Part shown: in pieces, positions 49,835-59,209 of the stretch
Layout: the number at the start of each line of letters is the position of its first letter
Position numbering within the stretch: position 1 is the stretch's first letter
From: Blasia pusilla
Taxonomy: Eukaryota > Marchantiophyta > Marchantiopsida > Blasiales
Direction of reading: 5' to 3'
Length of the DNA: 64,000 bases
Assembly (NCBI GenBank): GCA_050084515.1
Contig: CM114271.1
Coordinates: 50,778,001-50,842,000, forward strand
Translations under genes and position numbers: made by a program
Notes under the pieces: model-generated
The model's input: only the letters and a program-made list of their open reading frames with translations
The model's database searches: none
Told to the model about the DNA's origin: nothing

Positions 49835-50460
49835 TTAAAATTCAATTTTCCTTTCCATTGCATATAAATTAGGGCACCTCTGAATTTATTTATCTAATAT
49901 TTTCAAATCTATACAAATGTATTAATATTTATATTCACCTATTATAGTATTAAATACAAATTAATTAATAATTAAATTTGGTTTTTTATTCCACCAAAGT
50001 CCCTTTCAAATTCTACCCCATGCAATATTGGTCAGAGGGATAAAATTCATACATTATTTTCCTTTATAATTCAATTCAAACATATATTTTCCTTCATTAA
50101 TTTTGGAAGAAAAATCCATCCCTTTTCCAATCCCCATCTTTCAATAAATAAAAGAAAATTGCTTATTTTGATGAGTAAGTAATTTTTTAGGAGTTAGTAA
50201 TAAAAAACTTTATATCAAATAAATCATTCAATTATGGTATCTTCCACCTTATCCAAGGATTTACATCCCAAGAGAAAAATTTCATCCATTTCATGAACTT
50301 ACTTCATGGATAACATTCGTGATCAGCTCACATTCACAAGTTTCCTTAGTGGAATATTTTGATTTTTTTGCAAATGGTTTACAACAAAATGAGAGTACCC
50401 CACAAAACATATGGATTGAGAGGAACCTAATACTTATGTTCATTACAAATATATAAATAT
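49835..50460. other. AT-rich intergenic DNA
   Basis: No gene recognised between satellite B and the minus-strand kinase-like/zinc family copy. Confidence 0.5.
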
Positions 50461-50465
50461 CAAAT

Positions 50466-52640
50466 CATTCTCTCTAATTTGATTCATCATCCGATATATG
50501 TAACATCGGTGCCGACGTCTCACCATATCTTCCTCCTCTTCTCCTTGCTTTAGTCACGTGCATCCCACCTCCACAAGGAACAATCCTTTCCAACTCAACA
50601 TGAGCTTCACCATCATTAGTTTCTTGTGTTGGCTCTGTTGGAAACATCTCCCACTTTCTCTCCAAGAATCCAAAGAGTTCAAAGAGGGTAAGAGTATGTT
50701 TGAGGATATCCGCCTTCAGTCCTTTCAGGAATATCTTGCCATAAGAAAGGTGGCAAGATCAATTGGAGTCTCCTCATCCATCAATGGAATTTGATCATGG
50801 TTCAACACAAGTTGTCGAGTTGTGTTGAGGCCGTCTCGAACTTCTTGTGAATTCAACCCTTGAGCAAAGGAGAAGTTTTCTGCCTCTCGATTTTGGAGAT
50901 CACTGGTTGTTCCGTGGATGAGCTCTCCTCAATCGTACATGTCAATGAAGCGGACCAACCATGCTTGCATTTCCCGATCAATCCTCCGTTGGCGAGGGAT
51001 TTCCGCTTGAACCATCCCGTCTATGTTCACTTTGGGGCTATAGTTCGATCAGGGATCTCTTGGAATAATTTGCGATAAGTGGGTGGTGCATTGCCATCAT
51101 GAACGCGGAAAGATATGCCGAAAAGGTGATAGAGTCTTCCTGACCAAGCTTGTCTACAAGTTGAACACTTGTGAGATAGTAGCATGGCCTTTTGAAGATA
51201 ATATGGGTGCCAATAACAAGCTTTACATGTGCCTGTCATGTAGCAACCTTTTGCAGAAATAGGGTTGGAGCAGATCATGCATTTGGGCCAATTGTTTGGT
51301 GTGAGGGCCCCTCCTTCACATACTGCGATTTTCTTCATCCAATCTGGAAGATCTTGCACTTGTGTGTTTGGATTAAAAGGCGTTGGTGCCAACATCATAG
51401 AGGCATAGTTCGCAGCGTTTGGATCTACGATATGGTCCCATGTTGCGCGTAGAGCAAGAGGCCAAAACTCCTCGATAGCTTGAAATAATATCATATCAAC
51501 TTCCTTCACGAGACGACCCTCGAGTAGGGTTGTCTCAGGGGTGATTTCTCCCACGTTACTTCTTGCTCTCTATCGCAGCAATTAATCCATATCTTGTTTT
51601 CGTCTTGCCATGATGTTCTCGTATGCTCTCCTCCACAGCTCTGTGTGGTCAACCATTACTGCTCTTTTCCTTCTATGGAGGTCATCTCTGGAAACAAATT
51701 CGTTCAAAAGCCTCTCCATCTCTTTCTTCAATCTGATGTGCTCCTCAGATAGGTGTTCAAACTTCCCCTTCAAAACGTTGAATTCCGCGGCCAAATCAAA
51801 ATTGAGTTGGGAATTTGTTATTAAAATCTCCAACTCTGATAGACAAGACATCATCTTACTATTATCATGAGCACTCTCCCCGCGAAAGGTTTGGGGAGGA
51901 GCACTGCTATGTATAGGGCGATCAAAACTCTCCCGGGGCTCATCAAAGTTGTACGACTTATATAGAGGTCATTCAAACCATCTCGTCTATCCTTCGCCTC
52001 CATCTGTACTCGCCCTTCATCTCCACTCTCATCTTGTATATATTCTTCAGCACAACTATTTCTTCTTTGACCATCCAAGGAAGATAGTATTGCTCTAAGG
52101 CTCCTTGACAATCCACCTTGCTGATTATGGCGTGATGGTGCTCGTGGTGATGAAGCTTCCACTCTTGCTCGTTTCAGTGATGTCATGGGGTTCAATTGTC
52201 TTCTTCTCTTGGTCTCTTATCTCTTCTCAAAGATCTCTCATCCACATCGCCATACGGGACCTCCATATCCTTCATCAACTCCGTGACTTTGAGCTAAACA
52301 AATACCTTGCTCACTAACTTCATCTTTCTCTTGGGGAGGTCTTAGTACTTTCGGATGCCATTGAATAAAGCCCAATCCTTTGTCCAGTCATTCTCTTCCA
52401 CTTTCCTTGCAAATTCTCCAATCGCACGCTCCAGCCACTCTAGCCGCAACTTCTTGAACTCTCCTTTCAAAACTTGTGGGTCAATGGCACTATCCAAGTG
52501 CGCCTTCAATTCATCTTCCGTGACGAATTGCGAGACTGTCTTCTTGTTCACCTTCGGAGGGATCTCTGATGTGGGTGTATTAAGGGGTTCTTCCCCTCTT
52601 CCATCGTCCTGATTGTCGTGAGGGCTACGGTCTTCATCTT
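50466..52640 (-). pseudogene. Unrecognised protein family, copy 2, C-terminal half: acidic linker, coiled coil, Cys module, helical end
   Basis: Continues the kinase-like frame at 53.2-54.2 kb. In minus-strand order: an acidic linker QDEDRSPHDNQDDGRGEEP then VNKKTVSQFVTEDELKAHLD and LRLEWLERAIGEFARKVEEN (52.6-52.34 kb); a Ser/Arg-rich segment (52.2-51.85 kb); a coiled coil LKGKFEHLSEEHIRLKKEME then WRRAYENIMARRKQ (51.85-51.58 kb); and a 175-aa frame (51,554-51,027) with the Cys/His set CMICSNPISAKGCYMTGTCK, ACYWHPYY and HKCSTCRQAWSGRLYHLFGI. The last is followed by LVRFIDMYD*GELIHG and IDLATFLMARYS (about 50.9-50.7 kb), then a basic tail. Several stops interrupt it, though some could lie in introns. 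Every block except the Ser/Arg part has a counterpart in copy 1 at 15.4-17.3 kb. No known family recognised; the Cys pattern is RING- or ribbon-like. Confidence 0.6.
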
Positions 52641-52831
52641 GTCTTTAACCAAAATATAAAAAGAAAGGTGATTTAGAAATGATTCCAATTATAGTGATAC
52701 AATGGCACACGATACATCCGCACATCAATCAAGATTCATCATTTACAAAATTTCATAGTAACACATTCATCTTTTTGAACCAAGTCTTTCATTTCTCATG
52801 AAAAATATCCAATCCTCAAATAGGTTTACAA

Positions 52832-53196
52832 TCATATTACCATTGTTATTGGCTTTAATCCTGAATCTACATCGTCTGCACCTAATACTTTTGCATTTGC
52901 TCTGATATATGCAATAAGAAACTCTAAGCTTTTCCGATCAGAGGGATTCGGAGCTAATGCCCACTTTCGAATCCTTTCCAAACAAGTAAATCTCACATTC
53001 GCTTGGGCATTCCCGACAGAGAGGTTGTATGTCACGTAGTTCAAATTCTTCACAATCATTCATAGGGCATAGATCTCAGTGGCCTTGCTAAAAGGGATAT
53101 TCTGAGGCCCTATTGTCAACTCCGTTGCTATATGCCCAATCTGATTGTTTTATTCATGCTCCCCCATCTATGAGGAGACACTAAGACTTCATCAGT
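52832..53196 (-). pseudogene. C-lobe continuation of the kinase-like domain (copy 2)
   Basis: After the DWG motif the minus strand reads ATELTIGPQNIPFSKATEIY then AL*MIVKNL and, in the same frame, CLERIRKWALAPNPSDRKSL ending at a stop near 52,832. This order fits protein-kinase subdomain IX (usually a Gly where the TGA now stands) and the late-subdomain W..A.NP.DRxS motif. A TAG at 53,197 and this TGA break the frame; the first could be removed by a GT-AG intron (CAT|GTAGAC to CCTCAG|AAT), the second could not. Confidence 0.5.
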
Positions 53197-54213
53197 CTAC
53201 ATGGCATTCCCCCAATCTCCAACGCTAATGTATGGGCTAGAGCTGGATCCAAAATGGATGAACATGTTTCTAGCATGGAGGTCAGTATGAAAAACCCCAC
53301 GCTTGTGGACAGTCCCCATGGTTCCAAGAAGGGCAACCACAAGTTGGACAACATTTGATGCTATTGCGAGACATCTCATCTTTTTGAACTCTCCTAGATT
53401 ACCCCCGACGTTCTCCAAGTTATGGCATGCTCGCAACCAATTTTCAAGGTGTCCACCATTCCAATATGGAAAAATGGCATGGGGTGGATCCTCGATCAAC
53501 CTTCCCTCCATACAAAAAACACCGCGATGTAAAATCCTCGCAAACAACTCCTCTCGCATTATCGATTTTCTAGATCCTAATAGAGATGATTCCTTATACA
53601 TCTTCATGCAAATGTCCATTTCTTCCCTAAAGCCATGGGTTCCATTTATTTTACAACGGTATACAATTCCGTGTAAATCGGTTCCCACAATAATGCTCGG
53701 GTCATGTTCTATTACTACATTCTTATCATAAATCAAAGTTAGTGCACATGGAACGGTCAATGTCAACCCCAGAGAAGTACTACGTTCCTTGAAAAGACGT
53801 TGAGCCCCTTTTAACTCTATACAGAATCTTTCTAGGAGAGCCGACTTTGCAACATTCTGCTTCTCATCCTTACATGTCTTGAGATCGACATATGCTCTCT
53901 CCAGGTTAACACCTTGTTGGGCACAAAAGTTAGTCAACCTATCAGCCTCCGCAGCATCCACTTCCCAATCAAATGCCTTTGCCACTCTATTGGACAATCT
54001 CTGCAATTCCAATTTGTAGTCATGTAAACCATATATACCCCTCGAAATGTAGGATCGTCTCTTGTCTAAAGAAATCTGGAAAAACCAGTCTAACCATGCC
54101 TCTCTTACGGCCATGTTGTAATCATTCCTTAGAGTTGCTCTTTGCCTCTTGGCACCGACATTGGACTCATTTCGGTTCTCTCCCGCTCTCGATAACCTAG
54201 CCCCACTAGACAT
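53197..54213 (-). CDS. Kinase-like protein, 338-aa open frame, part of a probable pseudogene
   Basis: The longest unspliced frame in the window; starts at ATG 54,213-54,211 (the frame is open a little further to a non-ATG codon). Residues 1-170 are basic then helical, with no recognised domain. From about 175 it has the layout of a protein kinase: glycine-loop-like GTDLHGIVYRCKI (177-189), a beta-3-like ICMKMY (Lys204), an alpha-C-like REELFARIL (220-228), hinge-like IFPYWNGGHLENWL (247-260), catalytic loop HTDLHARN (309-316, Asp311, Asn316) and GDWG (332-335) in place of DFG. The glycine loop lacks the usual GxGxxG. The frame stops four residues after DWG; the C-lobe continues downstream. 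Nearest known group not identified. Either a decayed host gene or cargo of a mobile element. Confidence 0.6.
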   Translation of the reverse strand: MSSGARLSRAGENRNESNVGAKRQRATLRNDYNMAVREAWLDWFFQISLDKRRSYISRGIYGLHDYKLELQRLSNRVAKAFDWEVDAAEADRLTNFCAQQGVNLERAYVDLKTCKDEKQNVAKSALLERFCIELKGAQRLFKERSTSLGLTLTVPCALTLIYDKNVVIEHDPSIIVGTDLHGIVYRCKINGTHGFREEMDICMKMYKESSLLGSRKSIMREELFARILHRGVFCMEGRLIEDPPHAIFPYWNGGHLENWLRACHNLENVGGNLGEFKKMRCLAIASNVVQLVVALLGTMGTVHKRGVFHTDLHARNMFIHFGSSSSPYISVGDWGNAM

Positions 54214-54259
54214 TCCCCTCGGATGAAGAAGATAATAATATCTTAAAAAATACAAGGGA

Positions 54260-54930
54260 AAGAAATGTACGGGTTGAGATAAGAAAATACCGAAAAGAGA
54301 ATGACGAGAGATGCTAAAACAATAGCTCAGAATGTACCTGCGCGTGAATGATGGAAGTTTAGGGTTGGGCTCTCAAAGGGAATAGGTAGATATGGGCGTG
54401 TTTAGACAAGGTTGCTTGATCACCTCCACATCCCCAATGTGCTAAGGAGAACCAATGGAACAAGTCAAAACACTCGGGTCTACGAATCCGAGATCTCAAA
54501 ATCACCAAATAAGTTTAGTGAAACAAGAGATTTCCACACTCACAAACACTCACCTTATGTGGAGTCAATTGGAGTTTATTTTAGATGCAACAAGGAGCGC
54601 AAATATCCAAGTTGGTCCCAAATAAAATCCAAGTACTCCCAAAAGGCACCCAAGGGATTTCTCCAAAATTCCTAGTAACCTTGAAAGCCCTTACCTCTCA
54701 AGGTACCACAAAAATTTGGAGCCTTATCCAAAATATCATTAAAAAATTGTATAAATAGGGAAAATAAGTGATAATAAGGTAATTAACTCTTTAACTCCCC
54801 CCCATATGTACATTTTTGGGGACCCTTTTGGGCCCTTACCTTATGGGTTTTACCTCCAAAGGGGAAAAAGGGGGAAGGGAAGGGGAGGGGAGGGAGTTGG
54901 GGCCAAGTTCGAACTTGGCCCTAGCCACTC
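54260..54930. other. Intergenic DNA upstream of the kinase-like frame
   Basis: No gene recognised. A promoter for the minus-strand kinase-like gene would be here. The sequence is AT-rich with a GGGGAAGGGAAGGGGAGGGG run near 54,868-54,895. Confidence 0.45.
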
Positions 54931-54934
54931 CTAG

Positions 54935-55230
54935 GATGCCACATGTCCCCGCAGGGTTCGCAGGAAGGGCAGGCTTCGTGGCGGGCTATGGCAGGCTCGT
55001 ATGTGGGCAGGGGCTCGCGAGCCCACATGCAGGCGGGAGAGGGCTCAAGGGCCCGTATGCATGCTCCGTCGCGGGATGTACGGCGGGCCCTCGAGCCCGC
55101 ATGTGGGCAACGGGGGTCCAACAGGGGGGCCTTCATGATGCGCAAAGCGGGTGCGGGCACAAAGCCGGGCTCATGGAGATGATCCGCGGACATGTCCGTC
55201 CTAGAGCCTAGTCCAGTGCAACCTTCCCGT
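54935..55230. mobile_element. GC-rich TIR element, copy 6 (about 300 bp)
   Basis: The right end reads GATCCGCGGACATGTCCGTC, then TAGTCCAGTGCAACCTTCC, which is the family terminus in inverted orientation. The interior is made of GCGGGC, GGGCCC and AGCCCGCATG words as in copy 5. The left end is indistinct near 54,935. Confidence 0.5.
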
Positions 55231-55234
55231 TTGG

Positions 55235-57895
55235 TTATGAGAGGGCGAAAATCCTGCTACATCATTTTAGCTCAATAGAATGAGTAGGTTTTTCTTTGAG
55301 GTATCACTATCGAGAAGATACTATCGTGATGCTGATACCCCAATAAAACCAATAGGTTCCAACAACCATCTTGGATGTGTATAGTCATAGATGTTCTCCA
55401 TAAAGTTCCTACGCAGCTATCTATACTATTAATTGAGCATGGGGTGTTACTATAAGTAGAAAAAAAAGTTGAAGGGAAGCTATAAGAAGTGAAGCATAAA
55501 AAGCAGAAGTATTTTAGCAACAATAACTACACTAAGTGAAGTGGGACTATTTTTCTTATCTTGGCCTTTTTTGTGTTTTCTTTAGCAATCTGATCTTGGA
55601 ATATTTACCTTAGAAATCTAATTTCGGACTATACTTGATTCGAGCACTCGTTGGCATCAGTTTGGGACATATGTCAAAAAAAATATTTGAGGGAGTGCAC
55701 GGACATGTGTTGTGCATTGTTATGTTACTACCTACACTTGTTAGATTCGAGGCTTCTTCAATGTAAATAAATGTTTCTTGCTCTCCCTCTCCCTAAGAAG
55801 CGCGTTTCTTGAATTCTTGTTATCTCTCTCTCTCTACCAAGTTGCAAGGGCCGGAGGCATACCCACTGATAGGTTGTTGCGGTAGCCTTTAATTCACCTC
55901 TCCCTCCCACCTCATTGCACCGCAATCTTCACACGTACCGTCTGTGCACTAATAATCCATAGAAACGATGTCTCCTCCCAATTATCAAGCCGCACAGACT
56001 TGCCAATGATTTCTTGGGATGCTTTCAAACGCAGCACCGTCCACAAATTTAGTTTCATTCCACAAACCAAACAAACCGTCGGCTTTGCAGTCACCCCCTT
56101 CCTCTCTCTCTCTGTACGCCGCGAATCGGTCATCGCGGAGGACGGGGAGAGAGGAAGGGAGTGGAGAAGAGAATTGGAAGGTCGTAGGAGGACACGTCTT
56201 GGACTGTGATTATGGAGAGGATTGTGGTGTCTTATGGTGCGGTAATTGGGAGTAGAAGGGTTTTGGTCTGAATTTGGGTCCATTCATCTTGTTTCGGGAG
56301 TCTGGTTTAATCCTCTGTCCCACATTGTGAGGGTTGGTCATTCATTGATGTGCGCTTCTCCTACAAATCAACATGCATCACTTGCTTGACGCCCAAGGAA
56401 AAGTGGGAAAAATTGTCTCGTTTCTCGTTCTTGCCGTTGTCAAGGAGCCACCAAGTTAGAAAAATTGGTGGCTGAGACGTATAGTGTCAAAGGCAACAAT
56501 CGCTTTATTGTTGGGATTAGTGTTGGAGCTGCTGAGCATTGTGTTGAGGAATACTAGCTTTCTTCACACTTTTGTTCGGGAAGAGGAGTTTGCGTCCCAC
56601 GGAACTCCGAAATCGCACTCCGTGTTTCCCGTGATGATGAGGTTGTGACGGGTTTTGAAGTCAAATTGGAAAGAGAGAAAGGACCCATGTAGTTGGCCCG
56701 GTACTTGAGATAGGTCAAGTTGGCTAATGCGAACCCCCCACGCGCAGTTTCTCCCACCCTCCCCGAATCCACCAAAGTGTCATGATCCAATTCGATCTGC
56801 GTGCTGTAGTGTCCGACTACATAGAATGAATGTCATTTTTATGACATATTCAAATGACTTAGCCCGTGCATCGCACTTGCACCTTTCTAATGCTTATCTT
56901 ATTGCTGCCATCCTATCATACATTCGTCACGTTTTAACTTTTGGGACTTCGATTGATTCGAAGGCATGCCTAAATAATTGACGTTTTCTAGTTCCTCTTT
57001 TTCTAGTTTCTCGAGCGAGCTTCCTCTGAAGCCATGCATTGATGGTGCTCGATTATTCTTACTCTTATTACCTCTTTACTCCCTGACATAACGGAGAGAG
57101 TTTGTTCAACTCGAAATCAATAACACGAGGCATGACAAACCTCTCCGTTCCCAGGATATCATGACAAGAAGAAACGCATCCGCAAGTAATGGCAATGCTT
57201 ACAATCGCGAAGCCAACCTGCGCTAAGGCCGCATACTGGAGCCTAATCTTCTTCTGCACTAGATTCAAGCAGCATATAGATATGGAAATGACATTTTAGT
57301 GATGGAGCAGTGCGAGCGCAGGCCTTGCAGTACAATATTCCGTGTTTTGACACCACACTTATGTCCGCAACACCCACAGCTGAATGTTGTGGATGGTCTC
57401 TACATATTTACAGTCGGGATATATCGGGCAAATTGAGCACCGAAAGATGAAGTACCAGCTGATATGATGGGTCCATCTATTGTAGTTTGTGATTCAGTCT
57501 AAACACGGCTACACTCGGAACAAAGCCACGATCGTTTCAATGCAAGGCAGCAGTTCTCCTCGACAATATGGAACATGTTACACCTCTACCTCGCGGTGAA
57601 ATAAATGAGCCTACCCAATATATGTATGTCTGTGTATACTCGGCTTTCATCGCCCTTTACATCACTCATAAAGCTTTACAGACTCATCAAAACTTCGTCG
57701 GAGTTGTGCGTACAGCTGCCCCCATTCATGCACCACTTCCTGAAGGGTTTGCACATGCTTGTGTCAATGCAGCAACCGGGCTCTTTTGACACTTTTCACA
57801 AGATAGGATCTCGGAATCAACTTCTGACTAGACATCAGTTCCTGGTCAACCAGAAGCTGTATCCATGAGGGAGGCGATCACGTGGTTCCCGCCTG
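55235..57895. other. Intergenic DNA and possible 3' exons of the LysM gene
   Basis: No firm gene. Two minus-strand stretches may be 3' exons of the LysM gene. One at about 57,845-57,735 reads SEILSCEKCQKSPVAALTQA followed by CANPSGSGA and stop. The other at 57,268-57,068 has a hydrophobic ALAQVGFAIVSIAIT segment. Their phases do not join the LysM exons cleanly, so I leave them unassigned. A minus-strand frame at 55,912-56,283 holds no domain I know. Confidence 0.3.
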
Positions 57896-57899
57896 ATAC

Positions 57900-59206
57900 T
57901 TACTCCAACTCTTCAGGGATTACCAGTATATCTCCTGCACTTGAGACCAAGAGCGTTAGGGGTTTAGAGGAGCAATGATTCGTAAGCTGGCTCCCGAATC
58001 ACTTCCGGTGACAGCCTAAGTGAGCACGCGAAAATCGGAAGACTGAGTAATTCCTTGCATGAAGGATATGGAAATATCATAATCGGAGGATAGCTCACCT
58101 GCAAAGATGAGGTCAGGGTTCTCTATTCCATTTGCTTTTTGGATTGTTGCAATGGATACCCCGAACTTTCGAGATAGTGACCAGAGTGTGTTACCCTGAG
58201 TAAGAACGACTTCATCAGATCTTTGGTCTCAAGAATATTATACTGACTTGGACAATTGGATCCGCTATCGCAAATTAATATCAATGTGGTCATTCAAACT
58301 TCATGCACCCTATATTCTATAAATGTCGAGTACCACGACAGACTTTGGGAAGATGAGTCCTGGTAGTACTCCTTCAGCAAACTGATTTTCTGTTGGAACT
58401 CCCATAAGAGTTGTTTGGAAGGAGGAATGCAATGTATTTATAGAACAGGTCTCTGAGATTTGGTCAAGTTGGGCACAGCATGTGGTGCCGTCATGACTCA
58501 ATATGGTAACGAGAATCCAAAGACACATGGTGTCCTTACTGGAGCACAACAACAATCCAACTTCTGGTTTAAGCATACTGATACTTACCCTGCAGATAAG
58601 ATGAGTGCGCGGAACCCACAGAAGCTGCCCCGTCGCTACATTCCGTGGATTCAATATCCTGTTTGCCTACAACCACCATCAGTCACCACATTTCTGAATG
58701 CTTTGCTATAGTCCTCGTTCAGAATTGGAACCTTACGGTACGCTAAATATTTCCTTGAAGAACTTCCAACCATTTTCTGATAGTTTCAGCTTTCGAACTG
58801 TCTGTTTATAAATACTTGACACAAACAAAACGAAAAATGGGGCTCAGAACTGCCTAGTATAACCTAGTCCAAAGCAGATAAATGGAGGGTTGATCAAAGC
58901 CCTCTTGTGAAGCGGCTCAGCAAAGATAAGAGTACCTCCATTAGAACCTCGGTGTAAGTGTTATACTTTGATGCGACCTCTGCTAGTTCTTCTCCTGGCA
59001 GTACCTTATATACAAAGTTCCCCTTGGGCTGCTCCGCTGTCCAAGGTTGAGCACATCGCCTCAAATGTAAGAGGCAACTTATGTTTCCCGAGGCAAGTGC
59101 TTATGAGGCTATTGAACTCGGATCCTTGACAACTGACTCTGTTCAACGATTGATTCAGGAGACAAAAACAAACTGACCAGTAGCACAACAGAATCCAAGA
59201 ATTCAT
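57900..59206 (-). CDS. Two-LysM-domain protein, split gene, model partial
   Basis: LysM domains bind N-acetylglucosamine glycans such as chitin or peptidoglycan. Exon A (about 59,036-58,939) encodes GNFVYKVLPGEELAEVASKY, then NTYTEVLME. Exon B (58,666-58,589) continues in phase with ANRILNPRNVATGQLLWVP, completing LysM 1. Exon C (about 58,227-58,099) encodes EVVLTQGNTLWSLSRKFGVS then IATIQKANGIENPDLIFAG. Exon D (57,934-57,900) ends LysM 2 with DILVIPEELE and TAA. All have GT-AG borders. Upstream, ATG 59,206-59,204 opens MNSWILLCYWSVCFCLLNQS, which looks like a signal peptide, but that frame does not run into exon A, so an intron or frameshift lies between. Exons B and C also differ by one phase, so an exon may be missing from the model. 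Likely a secreted or surface LysM protein, such as a LYM type, but no kinase domain was seen. Confidence 0.7.
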
Positions 59207-59209
59207 GGC

